Assembly: GCF_018398315.1 (NCBI RefSeq)
Contig: NZ_JAHBRW010000003.1
Location: 211,902-275,901 of the forward strand
Length of the DNA: 64,000 bases
Reading direction: 5' to 3'
Origin: Chelatococcus sp. YT9
GTDB lineage: Bacteria > Pseudomonadota > Alphaproteobacteria > Rhizobiales > Beijerinckiaceae
Part shown: positions 9,813 through 18,874 of the stretch, piece after piece
Layout: the number at the start of each line of letters is the position of its first letter
How positions within the stretch are numbered: position 1 is the first letter of the stretch
Translations under genes and position numbers: made by a program
Notes under the pieces: generated by a model
Told to the model about the DNA's origin: nothing
The model's database searches: none
The model's input: only the letters and a program-made list of their open reading frames with translations

Positions 9813-10739
9813 ATGGATCTTAAGCAGTTGCGCACGTTTCGCGCCGTCGCGGAACTTGGAAGTCTCAGTAAGGCGTCGGATCGACTTAGGATAGCGCAAC
9901 CCGCTTTGAGCCGCCAGATCAAACTGCTTGAGCATGAACTACGCACGGAGCTGTTCCTGCGAAACGGACGCGGCATGATGCTCACGAATACGGGGCAAAT
10001 GTTGCTTGATCGGACTGCGGACTTGGTCCGCCAATTCGAACAGGCGCGAGACGACATCCAGTCGGCGGGAAGCGCGCCGGCCGGTCGGGTCGTTCTTGGG
10101 CTCGTGCCCACCGTCAGCACTGTTTTGTCCGTGCGTCTCGCGAGACGTGTGTTGGAGATGTTGCCGGGGATTTCCTTATGCATCGTGGAAAGTTATGGCG
10201 GCCATCTTATTGAGTGGCTTCATCGCGGGACAATAGATCTGGCCATCATCTACGGACCGGCGGTCGATGTGCATGTGTCAGCCGTGCCGCTCGGTCACGA
10301 TACCGTTGTGGCCATAGGCCCGCCTGGATCTGGCCTTAATGAAAGAGGCGAGGTCGACATGGAATGGCTGGTAGAGCAGAAATTCGTGCTACCAAGTCAA
10401 TCGCACGGGTTGCGGGCACTCATCGAACGAGCAGCTGCGCGCAAGAATGCGGTGCTTAACGTCCGCATGGAAGCCGATTCCTATCGGGTTTTGACGAGCT
10501 TGGTAGAGGATGGAATTGGCTATACACTCCTTCCCCCGTCTTCCGTTCGGCAAGAGCTGATGTCAGGCCGTCTGGAGTCCGCGGCAATTGTCAGACCAAC
10601 CATAAAACGGGAACTGATTCTGGCGTCTCCCACCGGTCGCCCCTTATCGATCGCGAGCTCGGCAATCGTCACCACACTTTTTTCAGAGACAAAGTTGCTT
10701 TCCCGAGAGGGCGTATGGGACGTCACTCTTTCGAAGTAG
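9813..10739 (+). CDS. LysR-family transcriptional regulator
   Basis: A 308-residue LysR-type regulator. The N-terminal winged helix-turn-helix is plain (MDLKQLRTFRAVAELGSLSKASDRLRIAQPALSRQIKLLE, residues 1-40). The effector-binding domain follows from about residue 90 (GRVVLGLVPTVS, later VEDGIGYTLLPPSSV). The start at 9813 is fixed by AGGGAGG five bases upstream. It lies between the aldehyde dehydrogenase (same strand) and the split decarboxylase (opposite strand, stop-to-stop gap of 17 bp). It is the only regulator gene within the island, so it probably controls it in response to a pathway intermediate. That is inference; I did not find a clear operator. Confidence 0.9.
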   Translation: MDLKQLRTFRAVAELGSLSKASDRLRIAQPALSRQIKLLEHELRTELFLRNGRGMMLTNTGQMLLDRTADLVRQFEQARDDIQSAGSAPAGRVVLGLVPTVSTVLSVRLARRVLEMLPGISLCIVESYGGHLIEWLHRGTIDLAIIYGPAVDVHVSAVPLGHDTVVAIGPPGSGLNERGEVDMEWLVEQKFVLPSQSHGLRALIERAAARKNAVLNVRMEADSYRVLTSLVEDGIGYTLLPPSSVRQELMSGRLESAAIVRPTIKRELILASPTGRPLSIASSAIVTTLFSETKLLSREGVWDVTLSK

Positions 10740-10756
10740 CGACGTCGCCAGATGTC

Positions 10757-11350
10757 TCAGTCGACTCCATAGCCAAGATATTCGCGAAACCTGTTCTTCA
10801 TGAACGTGCCGTCGCGTGGCGGAAACGTGCGCGGCAATTCCTCCGAAGAGATCTGAAGCCGTACGAACCGTGGACCAATCGTCGTGCTGTGGAGAATCTC
10901 CCGGTACGACTCGATGTCGGCCAGATCCGAGATATCGTCAGTCCTTGCAAAACCTGCGGCTTCGCCAATGCTCGCCAGATTTACACCAAGGCCGCTGTGA
11001 CTCCTTTGCATTCCCGTTTCACCAAAATGGCCGTTGTCCAACACGGCGACCGTTAGATTGGCGGGCTTTTTGACGGCGATGGTCAACAATCCGCCAATTC
11101 CCATCAACTGCTCGCCGTCTCCCGTGATGGCGACCACTGGACGTTCAGGTTGGGCGATCGCCAGACCCATAGCAACCAAGGCGCACCCGCCCATCGCGCC
11201 CCACAGATAGAAGTTCCCGTCGTGGTCCCCCGCAGCAAACAAGTCATAGGTCGGCGAGCCCAGGCCGGAGACCGCTAGGATGTCTCCGCGGTTCTTGAGA
11301 AGTTCGCTGACCGCCCGGCGACGGTTCATGGCGCCCATTTGGCTTGTCAT
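10757..11350 (-). CDS. Thiamine-diphosphate decarboxylase, beta (cofactor-binding) subunit
   Basis: A 197-residue protein resembling the beta subunit of sulfopyruvate decarboxylase (ComE) and the C-terminal half of phosphonopyruvate decarboxylase. It shows the thiamine-diphosphate/Mg motif: GDGEQLMGIGG, then Asn in AVLDNGHFGETGMQ, with the expected spacing. Start: ATG at 11350, overlapping the stop of the alpha gene as TGATG, preceded by GAAGGA. An upstream in-frame ATG at 11368 is possible. The overlap implies translational coupling and a fixed alpha-beta ratio. Expected chemistry is non-oxidative decarboxylation of a 3-substituted pyruvate to an aldehyde, which the nearby aldehyde dehydrogenase could oxidise. 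The real substrate is unknown. Confidence 0.8.
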   Translation of the reverse strand: MTSQMGAMNRRRAVSELLKNRGDILAVSGLGSPTYDLFAAGDHDGNFYLWGAMGGCALVAMGLAIAQPERPVVAITGDGEQLMGIGGLLTIAVKKPANLTVAVLDNGHFGETGMQRSHSGLGVNLASIGEAAGFARTDDISDLADIESYREILHSTTIGPRFVRLQISSEELPRTFPPRDGTFMKNRFREYLGYGVD

Positions 11351-11901
11351 CACTTTGTTTCCTTCCACTTCTTGCGACCGATCATGCGCTGCGAGATCAG
11401 CACTGCTATCTGTTGATTTCCGTCGAACGCAAGCGCAGTCGCGGCCGAGATTACTTCGCCCGCTTCTTCGGGTCGATCGAGGCGGAGAACGGTTGCGCCC
11501 ATGGCTTCAAGCACTACCGGCGTCGCTTTCCCCATGGGCACCTGCCACGGGTTAAACTCCGCCCATTCGCCACGCATTGTCACAAGGGTAAGGAGTGGAA
11601 AGCGGCAAGTGTTCATCAATGAAAGCATGTTGATGCAGTTTCCGACACCGCTCGACTGCATCAGTAGTGCGGAGCGCTGTCCGCCTAGCCAAGCACCGGC
11701 ACAGACCGCAATACCCTCTTCCTCGGTCGTCAGTACCGATGTCTGGATTTTGGGGTTCTCATGCGCAAGCCGGATAAGCCTGGAGTGTCCGGCATCGGGC
11801 ACATAGGAGACCTGACGAACGTCGGCGTCTTTCAACGCTCTGTATATCTGGAACGGCCAGTCCAGTTCGGTTGAAGCGTCCGAGGGCGTGTTTGCGTTCA
11901 T
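11350..11901 (-). CDS. Thiamine-diphosphate decarboxylase, alpha (pyrimidine-binding) subunit
   Basis: A 183-residue partner of the protein encoded just downstream, resembling the alpha subunit of sulfopyruvate decarboxylase (ComD). The conserved Glu that activates the cofactor is visible in TTEEEGIAVCAGAWLGG (about residue 60), followed by LLMQSSGVGNCINML. The C-terminus ends with the family-like stretch PEEAGEVISAATALAF. In phosphonopyruvate decarboxylase both halves are one chain. Here they are two overlapping genes. The pair is transcribed leftward, away from the ABC transporter genes that start 385 bp to the right, so the intergenic region would serve both. Confidence 0.8.
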   Translation of the reverse strand: MNANTPSDASTELDWPFQIYRALKDADVRQVSYVPDAGHSRLIRLAHENPKIQTSVLTTEEEGIAVCAGAWLGGQRSALLMQSSGVGNCINMLSLMNTCRFPLLTLVTMRGEWAEFNPWQVPMGKATPVVLEAMGATVLRLDRPEEAGEVISAATALAFDGNQQIAVLISQRMIGRKKWKETK

Positions 11902-12285
11902 GTTTCACTTCTCAGTTTCGACATTTACGGACGCACACTATAGATGCGTCGGCCCCCTCACTCTTCGCATATGAAACAACCTGCCATGCCGTTGTTTTAT
12001 GGCTGAAGGAGCGAAACTGCAGAGCACGCGCCCACGGTGCCTGAAAAGCCGTAGGCTAGGTTTCCGCATGACCAGGAAGCCTTCAAGTCGCGCTCGTCAG
12101 ACATATCGTCTTCAACGAGTGATTTTCAGTTTTGATGCCGCTCGGCTCACAGCTATAAAACCCCGGCATACCTGCTATTTTGTCATTCGGCTCGTCAATT
12201 GGGGGGAAGCTGGCAACAATGCGGGTGCCAAGGAGGCTCGCAGTACCGTTGCATCCCTCTTGCGGCGGCGAGGGAGGAGGATCTC
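11902..12285. promoter_or_regulatory. Divergent intergenic region, decarboxylase and ABC transporter
   Basis: This 384-bp gap separates the leftward decarboxylase pair from the rightward binding-protein gene and must contain their promoters. I see no gene in it. The short frame starting at 11999 has no family features. A strong ribosome-binding site (AGGGAGGAGG, 12271-12280) ends the region. Confidence 0.55.
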
Positions 12286-13365
12286 GTGAAGAAAGTTTGT
12301 GTAAGTTTGCTCGCGGGGGCGGCTTTGCTCGCCAGCATGGTCGCGGGCTTTACCCAGGAAATTCCCACACCGACTGACACAGCGCGACTGTATGAATTGG
12401 CGAAAGAGGAAGGCACGCTGACGTTCTATGCTAGCGGCCCTGCGCAGGCCATGCAGAGCTTCGCCGACGCCTTCAGCGAAAAGTATCCGGGCGTTTCGGT
12501 CGATGTGGTTCGTCTCAGTTCCCCTCAGCAATACCAGCGCTTCACCCAGGAATCGGAAGCTGGGCAGCATCTGGCGGATATCGTCATGCTCGATCCGATT
12601 TCGATGAAAAACCTGATCGAGGCTGGTCATATCGCCGATTGGGCGGTGCCGGAGGCGGATGAGCTTATCGACAGCGCCCGAATGGGCACCTATGCCTACA
12701 CGCCATACTATTCGACCAGCGTCATTGCCTACAACGTGAACAAGGTCACGCCTGAGGAGATTGAGATCCTCGGTCGGGACTGGAAGGGCGTGCTCGATCC
12801 ACGCTTCAAGGGACGGTTCGCGGTTTCGGATCAGGTCTGCACGCCGTGCTACGGCGGCCTACACATGTTTCTTGATCCCGCCAAGAAGGACGAATTTGGC
12901 GAAAAGTTCCTGCACGAAATCGCCGCTCAGCACCCCAGAATCTATCCCGAAGTGAACTCTGCGCTTGATCGCGTCGTCGCGGGAGAGCATGATTTCTTTT
13001 ACCTTGCCTGGGAGTCGGGCGTTAGCATCCTGGAGCAGAAGGGCGCTCCGATCCGTTGGCTACAACCTTCGCCTACCCCGGTTATGCTTGTGAGCGGATG
13101 GTTCGCGGTTTCGAAATATGCGCCCCATCCTAATGCTGCTCGGCTTTTCATGAACTGGTGGATTAGCCGCGAAGGCAGCAAGATTCAGCAACAGCTTTAT
13201 GGCGCAGCGCCGACTTTCAAGAACGAACCGGATATACGTGAGTTCGTGAAAGAGCCTTGGTACCAGCCTGTTACTGAAAAGTACGACATCGATATCGTTC
13301 GGTGGGAAAAAAATATCGGCAGCGACCTGAAGCTGTTCGGCAACATCATTCGCAGCCAGAAATAG
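12286..13365 (+). CDS. ABC transporter substrate-binding protein (ferric/phosphonate type), copy 1
   Basis: A 359-residue periplasmic binding protein of extracellular solute-binding family 1, the type used for ferric iron, 2-aminoethylphosphonate and related small anions. Start: GTG at 12286, five bases after AGGGAGGAGG, which gives a clear signal peptide (KKVCVSLLAGAALLASMVAG). Mature-domain features are ELAKEEGTLTFYASGP, FSEKYPGVSVDVVRLSS, and a Cys pair in QVCTPCYGG. The nearest relative in the window is the protein at 18875-19963. It is followed by its permease (81-bp gap) and ATPase. It presumably delivers the island's substrate to that permease. Confidence 0.88.
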   Translation: MKKVCVSLLAGAALLASMVAGFTQEIPTPTDTARLYELAKEEGTLTFYASGPAQAMQSFADAFSEKYPGVSVDVVRLSSPQQYQRFTQESEAGQHLADIVMLDPISMKNLIEAGHIADWAVPEADELIDSARMGTYAYTPYYSTSVIAYNVNKVTPEEIEILGRDWKGVLDPRFKGRFAVSDQVCTPCYGGLHMFLDPAKKDEFGEKFLHEIAAQHPRIYPEVNSALDRVVAGEHDFFYLAWESGVSILEQKGAPIRWLQPSPTPVMLVSGWFAVSKYAPHPNAARLFMNWWISREGSKIQQQLYGAAPTFKNEPDIREFVKEPWYQPVTEKYDIDIVRWEKNIGSDLKLFGNIIRSQK

Positions 13366-13446
13366 CCGAAGAAAATTGATCCGCCCGTGCTTGTTGACAT
13401 AGCGCGGGCGGATTCGCGCGGCGCTAAGTATTGCAGGGACGAGACG

Positions 13447-15138
13447 ATGAAAAAGCGAATTAGCACGTTCGAAGTAAGCTGGTTGGCGCTCGGCCTGATC
13501 CTTTTCGGGGTGGTTGTCGTGCCACTACTTCTCGTGCTCAATTCAGCGTTTTATTCTGAAACAGACCTTGGCCTGTCGACGGAACGCAGCTTTCAAGCGG
13601 TCATCAATGTCTATGCCACGCGCGAGTATCTAACGTACCTAGCGAACGCGCTGTTGTTGGCCTCGGCAGTCACTGTTGCCGCAACCGTTGTCGGAGTGAC
13701 CATCGCGATCTTGGTCGCACGCACGGACATCCCCTACAAATCCGCGATCGATCTCTTCGTGACCATGCCGATCTTCCTTTCGCCTCTGACCGGACTCATT
13801 GCCTGGATCTTTCTGGGATCGAGCGGGTCCGGGTACATCAACCTCGCGATCCAGTGGGTTACCGGATCCAATTTGACGCCGATCAACATTTGGTCGTTCG
13901 CCGGTGTCGTCTGGATCATGTTTCTATTTTTCTGTCCGTTCGTCTATCTGTTCACGCTCGGCAGTCTTCGGTCGATGGACTCATCCCTCGAAGAAGCCTC
14001 TCGCATGTCAGGTGCTTCGGTATTCACGACCCTGAGACGCATTACGCTCCCCATGTCGCTGCCCGCGATCTTTGCATCCAGCCTGCTGGTCTTTATTCTC
14101 GCAGCCGAGATGTACACAATCCCCGGGTTGATCGGGTCGAACGCCAATTTTACGACGTTGCCGTGGCAGGTTTACAAAGACACGACAATGTTCCCGACCA
14201 AACAGGCGCACGCGGCGGCTGCGGGCACTATGCTACTGTGGATTGCCCTGATAGGTGTCTGGGTACAGCAACGCATTACGCGCGTTTCAGAGCGTTACAT
14301 CACCGTGGCCGGCAAGGGCTTTCGCGGCAACCCACTTAAACTTGGATCGGCCAAGTGGCCTGCTCTTGTTTTACTCGCCTTGTACATCCTGAGTGCGGAC
14401 ATACTGCCATTCGGCACGCTGCTGATCGCGTCCTTTATGAAGTACAGCTCGGTCGACTTCTTTGCCGATAATCTCTGGACGACCAAGCACTACTACGACA
14501 TATGGAATTTGCCGAAGCTCAGACTGTCTCTGATCAATACCGCCGTCCTGGCAGTGATCACGGGAGTCAGTTGCGTCGTATTCGGCCTGCTGACGAGCTA
14601 TGCCGAAATTCGCAGGCCGAGCCCTGCCACCAAGATGTTGGCATTCATCGGAGTGCTGCCGGTAGCGGTCCCCGGGCTCGTTTATGGCCTCGGCGTCATG
14701 TGGACCTATGTCCAGACACCGCTCTACGGAACAATATGGATCCTGTTTCTCGCCTATGTCGCAAAGTTTCTGCCTTACGGGATTCTTGTCAGCCGATCCG
14801 GCATTCTCCAGATCCACGGCGACCTGGAACAAAGTGCGCGAATGTCCGGCGCAACCCAGATGCAGGCGATGCGGCACATCACGATGCCTCTCATCAAGAT
14901 CACGCTGATAGCGATACTTTTCTTCGTCATGATTATGAGCATCAAGGAGGTATCGGCGTCGATTCTATTGGCTACGGCGAAGAACCAGGTTCTTTCGGTG
15001 CTGACTTGGGCATTCATCGACTCGGGGAACTACCAGCTCGCGTCGGCTATTGGCGTCGTACAAACTGTGATGATGCTCGCACTTGTATATTTGACCCGAG
15101 TTATCTTCCGCGTGAAACTTGAGAATGCGATTGGCTGA
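13447..15138 (+). CDS. ABC transporter permease, fused two-domain (FbpB-like)
   Basis: A 563-residue inner-membrane permease made of two fused halves, each with about six membrane segments. Each half carries the cytoplasmic EAA loop that contacts the ATPase: EEASRMSGASVFTTLRRITLP near residue 180 and EQSARMSGATQMQAMRHITMP near residue 460. A single polypeptide therefore supplies both transmembrane domains, as in FbpB-type ferric importers. The start at 13447 follows AGGGACGAGA; the frame extends 20 codons upstream without family similarity. It lies between the binding protein and the ATPase and is probably co-transcribed with both. Confidence 0.9.
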   Translation: MKKRISTFEVSWLALGLILFGVVVVPLLLVLNSAFYSETDLGLSTERSFQAVINVYATREYLTYLANALLLASAVTVAATVVGVTIAILVARTDIPYKSAIDLFVTMPIFLSPLTGLIAWIFLGSSGSGYINLAIQWVTGSNLTPINIWSFAGVVWIMFLFFCPFVYLFTLGSLRSMDSSLEEASRMSGASVFTTLRRITLPMSLPAIFASSLLVFILAAEMYTIPGLIGSNANFTTLPWQVYKDTTMFPTKQAHAAAAGTMLLWIALIGVWVQQRITRVSERYITVAGKGFRGNPLKLGSAKWPALVLLALYILSADILPFGTLLIASFMKYSSVDFFADNLWTTKHYYDIWNLPKLRLSLINTAVLAVITGVSCVVFGLLTSYAEIRRPSPATKMLAFIGVLPVAVPGLVYGLGVMWTYVQTPLYGTIWILFLAYVAKFLPYGILVSRSGILQIHGDLEQSARMSGATQMQAMRHITMPLIKITLIAILFFVMIMSIKEVSASILLATAKNQVLSVLTWAFIDSGNYQLASAIGVVQTVMMLALVYLTRVIFRVKLENAIG

Positions 15139-15231
15139 TTGCCGACCCGCCGTGGGAACATCGCAATCCTATTCCACCAGAACAAGCACGATACTGTTGA
15201 CGCCCAGAATAGTCTGCTAGGAAGTTAAGAT

Positions 15232-16296
15232 ATGACAAGTGTCAAAGTTAAAAAGATGTTCAAGAACTACGGCGCCTTTGAGGCCGTCAAAGGTATCGAC
15301 CTTGACGTGGAGGAAGGTGAACTAGTGGTTCTACTTGGACCAAGCGGATGCGGCAAGACAACGACATTGCGCTGCATCGCGGGGCTGGAAGACGTGACTG
15401 GCGGCGAAATCCTGCTGGGCAGTGAAATCGTATCCTCCGCAAGCCGATCGCTGCCACCGGAAAAACGCTCCATCGGAATGGTCTTTCAGTCGTACGCGGT
15501 CTGGCCTCATATGACGGTGGCACAAAATGTGGCTTACGGTCTGGGGCTGCGCGGCGTCGACGCCAAGAGCGCCAGTCGCCGTGTCAACGATGTGCTCGAT
15601 CTTGTCGGCTTGAATTCCTATGGTGATCGGAGCGTCAGCAAGCTCAGCGGTGGTCAGCAGCAGCGTGTCGCTTTGGCGCGAGCCATAGTGCTTGAACCGA
15701 AAGTCCTGCTTTTCGACGAGCCGCTCAGCAACCTCGACGCCAAGTTGCGCGAGCGCATGCGCTTTGAATTGCGCAGTCTGCAAAAGCGTCTAGGTATCAC
15801 ATCTGTGTATGTCACGCACGATCAGCAGGAGGCCATGGTCATCGCCGATCGAGTCGTGCTGATGAATGGTGGCGTGATCGAGCAGATCGGCTCGCCGATG
15901 GATATCTACAACAAGCCGCGCAGCAAGTTTGCGGCGGAGTTCATAGGCCTGACCAATGTGTTCGAGGGAAAAGTTGTTGGGCGTGCGCCGACGACTGTGG
16001 ATGTCGAGCTTGGCACTGTGCTGGAGACAATGCAGTCGGGCTTCGCAATAGGCGCCAAGGTTGAGGTGGTCTGCCGGCCAGAGAACATCCGGATTTCAAC
16101 GTTGCCGATCCAGGGACCGAATGTGCTCCAAGGCGTCGTTTCCAACGTCTACTTCCTGGGGAACATCGCGGAGGTCTTTGTTCAAATCGGAACCTATCAG
16201 GTCCGCTCCCAGATCAGTCCGCCAGAAATCTTCGAGAACGGTCAGACGATGTGGGTTCAACTTGAACCAAGCCGGACGATCGTTCTTGGTAAGTGA
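15232..16296 (+). CDS. ABC transporter ATP-binding protein (FbpC/PotA-like)
   Basis: A 354-residue ATPase of the ferric/spermidine/sulfate importer type. Walker A is GPSGCGKTT (residues 36-44). The signature is LSGGQQQRVALARA, Walker B is VLLFDEPLSNLD, and the switch His is in YVTHDQQEAM. A C-terminal TOBE-type regulatory domain follows (VVCRPENIRIS, then LQGVVSNVYFLGNIAEVFVQI). It completes the binding protein-permease-ATPase set. The second binding protein in the island has no transport genes of its own and probably shares this one. It converges on the VOC gene with a 28-bp gap. Confidence 0.93.
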   Translation: MTSVKVKKMFKNYGAFEAVKGIDLDVEEGELVVLLGPSGCGKTTTLRCIAGLEDVTGGEILLGSEIVSSASRSLPPEKRSIGMVFQSYAVWPHMTVAQNVAYGLGLRGVDAKSASRRVNDVLDLVGLNSYGDRSVSKLSGGQQQRVALARAIVLEPKVLLFDEPLSNLDAKLRERMRFELRSLQKRLGITSVYVTHDQQEAMVIADRVVLMNGGVIEQIGSPMDIYNKPRSKFAAEFIGLTNVFEGKVVGRAPTTVDVELGTVLETMQSGFAIGAKVEVVCRPENIRISTLPIQGPNVLQGVVSNVYFLGNIAEVFVQIGTYQVRSQISPPEIFENGQTMWVQLEPSRTIVLGK

Positions 16297-16324
16297 CGGT
16301 CTGGATCGCCATTATTCCGGTTGC

Positions 16325-16729
16325 TTATCCTTGCTCGGAGGGCGGCTGCATAAGTTCGACACGGACGCCATCGGGTGTCCTAATGAATGCATATTGCTGG
16401 CCGTTCACAAGTTTGCCTGGCTGTCCTTCAAGGCAGGCGCCAAAAGAAAGCAAACGCCTCAATTCTAATTGAAGGTCAACAACGTCGATGCCAAAATGTT
16501 CAAGGCCGAGATGAATGCCATTCGGCCCATCCGGGAGGCTTTCGCCGTATCGCTCGCCAGAAAAGTTTACGCGGAGGGCACCGTCTTCTGTCGTGCAGCG
16601 GATGAACCGCTCTCCAGTGCTGCGTGACTCATCGCTGACAATCGAAAAGTTGAATGCCGAGATAAACCAGTCCGCCGACCGTTTCGGATCTCGGCTCTTG
16701 ACATGAAGATGGTTGATACGAAAAGGCAT
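16325..16729 (-). CDS. VOC-superfamily protein (glyoxalase/dioxygenase-like)
   Basis: A 134-residue vicinal-oxygen-chelate protein. It has the paired beta-alpha-beta-beta-beta arrangement: INHLHVKSRDPKRSADWF at the N-terminus (first metal His in HLHV), then GLEHFGIDVVDLQLELRRLLS and DGVRVELMQPP (C-terminal metal Glu). The start at 16729 follows AGGAGG. VOC proteins include lyases, epimerases and extradiol dioxygenases, and the sequence alone does not say which. It lies just downstream of the quinone oxidoreductase gene on the same strand (73-bp gap). Confidence 0.82.
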   Translation of the reverse strand: MPFRINHLHVKSRDPKRSADWFISAFNFSIVSDESRSTGERFIRCTTEDGALRVNFSGERYGESLPDGPNGIHLGLEHFGIDVVDLQLELRRLLSFGACLEGQPGKLVNGQQYAFIRTPDGVRVELMQPPSEQG

Positions 16730-16802
16730 TGTTCCTCCTGGCGCGGACCGGGCGGGCATCGAAGCGAGCCGAACGGTTCGCCCCGTCCGAAATGCGACAC
16801 TC

Positions 16803-17807
16803 CTAGAGCCGAATAACCAACTTTCCCGTGTGATCTGACCTTGCGAGAGATGCGTAGGCTTCCTGCGCCTCGTCAAACTCGAATGTCCTCGCCACGATGG
16901 GGCGAATCTTGTGAAGCGCTAAAGCACGATTCATCGCCTGGAACATTTCGACGCTTCCAACCGTCATTCCAAGCAGCCGGATTGCGCGCGGGATCATCGG
17001 ACGTGGATCAAAATCGTTTCCGGCGTCTAGGAATCCAACCGTGACAATTGTGCCGCCAACCCTCGCGGCGCGAATAGAACGTTGCAACGTACCTGTACCG
17101 CCGACCTCGACCACGACATCGACACCGCGTCCATTGGTGATACGAGTGACCTCACTGTCCCAATCGGCTGTCTCCCGGTAGTTGATGATGTGGTCGGCGC
17201 CCAGATGCCGCAGGCGCGCGGCCTTTTCGATTGAGCTGGTGAGGTGAATAACCTCGGCACCCATCGCCTTGGCGAATTGCAGGGCGAAGACGGACACACC
17301 ACCACTTCCTTGAAGAAGAACGGTTTCGCCCACCGACAGCTTGTACGAATCCGCCAGGGCGTTCCACGCGGTCAAGGCAGCACACGGCAATGTCGCCGCC
17401 TCCTCGAAACTCATATGGTCGGGAATGGCGACGATCGTCTCTTCGTTCGCAACGAATAGCTGGGATAGTACGCCGTCCACTGTGCCACCGAGATTCTTCG
17501 CCCGCTTTTGGGCGGTAATCGGGCCTTCCCGCCAATCCGGATAAAAGGCCGGCGAAACCCTTGCTCCTATGGGGAAGCGTGTCGCACCCGGTCCCAGGCC
17601 GACAATCGTGCCCGCTCCATCGGACATCGGCACAAGCCGCTTCATATCAGTCCTGTAGTCGTTGCGAGCGACCACAAGGTCCCGGTAGTTGAGAGCTGCT
17701 GCATGAATTTCGATGAGCACTTCCCCCACCCCCGGCACGGGGTCAGGACGATCGCCAGCGTGAAGAGCGAGATCGCCAGCGGAAGGGTAAAGTTCGTACA
17801 GACGCAC
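16803..17807 (-). CDS. Zinc-independent NAD(P)H:quinone oxidoreductase / alcohol dehydrogenase (MDR family)
   Basis: A 334-residue medium-chain dehydrogenase/reductase. The N-terminal catalytic domain has AALNYRDLVVARNDY and PMSDGAGTIVGLGPGATRF. The Rossmann domain has the nucleotide loop LLQGSGGVSVFALQFAKAMGA, followed by ADHIINYRETADWDSEV. The usual structural-zinc cysteines are absent, which places it with quinone oxidoreductase-like enzymes that reduce C=C or quinone bonds. It is probably co-transcribed with the VOC gene and is divergent from the second amidohydrolase (211-bp gap). Confidence 0.87.
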   Translation of the reverse strand: MRLYELYPSAGDLALHAGDRPDPVPGVGEVLIEIHAAALNYRDLVVARNDYRTDMKRLVPMSDGAGTIVGLGPGATRFPIGARVSPAFYPDWREGPITAQKRAKNLGGTVDGVLSQLFVANEETIVAIPDHMSFEEAATLPCAALTAWNALADSYKLSVGETVLLQGSGGVSVFALQFAKAMGAEVIHLTSSIEKAARLRHLGADHIINYRETADWDSEVTRITNGRGVDVVVEVGGTGTLQRSIRAARVGGTIVTVGFLDAGNDFDPRPMIPRAIRLLGMTVGSVEMFQAMNRALALHKIRPIVARTFEFDEAQEAYASLARSDHTGKLVIRL

Positions 17808-18018
17808 CGGTCACCTCCATAAATCCGCGTCGATCCCGTTTATCCGAGCAGGAGATCGGCACCAAATCCGGTCAGGCTAGTCCTCCCTAGAGTAAGTCAA
17901 CAATACAATGCCGGCATACCGGCTTTTGGACGATTCTCCTGCAAAGCGTCTCGCAATCGTCGTTAGGTCGGCGACTAGGGGGCTCGATCGTTGATCGGGA
18001 AAAGCAGGAGGATACCGC

Positions 18019-18843
18019 TTGTTTGTAATCGATTCGCAAATCCATTGCTGGGAGGAGTCGGCCGAGTTTCCTACTCCTGATTCCGCCAGAGCAAACCACG
18101 GCGCCGAGCATACGGTAAGGCAGGCACTTGCGCGCATGGACGCAAACGGTATTGCACGCTCGATCCTCGTGCCGTTCGGGAGTTGGATCAGCGACGCGAT
18201 GAAGAACAGATATGCTCTCGATGCGGCGGCAAAATATCCGAACCGTTTCGCCGTCATGGGCCAATTCGAGTTCGACCTACCAAACGCCGGTGAGGCCTTG
18301 GCGACTTGGCGGCGAGACGGAATGCTGGGCATTCGGCGTTACTTTCGCTTCTCTGCGAAGCCGTTGCAGGAGCTTGACTGGTTCTGGCGGGGGCTCGTTG
18401 ATCACGATATACCGTTCATGTCAGCTGCACCTAACAGGATGGCGGCCTTCGCGCCGGTTCTCGAGCGATTTCCGAGTCTCCGCCTGATCATAGACCATGC
18501 GGGCCGAGAACCATTCGATCTTCAGGACGAGGCGGTTTGGGCGGATCTGAACGATACGCTGGATCTGGCGCGGTTTCGGAACGTCTCGATCAAGGTGTCG
18601 TCGCTGCCCTGCTTTTCCAGCGCCCCCTACCCGTTCCCGGTCCTGCACGAGCCGATTCACAGAATCTACGATGCCTTTGGCCCCGACCGGATGCTCTGGG
18701 GCAGCGACGTGACCCGGCTGAAATGGTCCTTCGAGGACAACATGCGCCTCTTCACGGAAGCGTTGCCCTTTCTCAGCGACGAGGACAAGCAGTGGATCAT
18801 GGGGCGATCCGCCGCAAAAGCCTGTCGTTGGGAAATGACATAG
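18019..18843 (+). CDS. Amidohydrolase family 2 (TIM-barrel) protein, copy 2
   Basis: A 274-residue paralogue of the protein at 7089-7919. Motifs are shared: DSQIHCW at the N-terminus (again Gln-x-His), GMLGIRRYF, DIPFMSAAP, LIIDHAGREP, KVSSLPCFSSAPYPFP, and the catalytic-type Asp in LWGSDVTRLKW. Like copy 1 it starts at TTG behind a strong site (AGGAGG). It directly precedes the second substrate-binding protein (32 bp), so the two are likely one transcript. Two divergent copies suggest two related substrates, or two steps acting on similar ring or lactone intermediates. Confidence 0.85.
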   Translation: MFVIDSQIHCWEESAEFPTPDSARANHGAEHTVRQALARMDANGIARSILVPFGSWISDAMKNRYALDAAAKYPNRFAVMGQFEFDLPNAGEALATWRRDGMLGIRRYFRFSAKPLQELDWFWRGLVDHDIPFMSAAPNRMAAFAPVLERFPSLRLIIDHAGREPFDLQDEAVWADLNDTLDLARFRNVSIKVSSLPCFSSAPYPFPVLHEPIHRIYDAFGPDRMLWGSDVTRLKWSFEDNMRLFTEALPFLSDEDKQWIMGRSAAKACRWEMT

Positions 18844-18874
18844 TCCAATGAAGCTTATGGGAGGAGTTGCAAAG

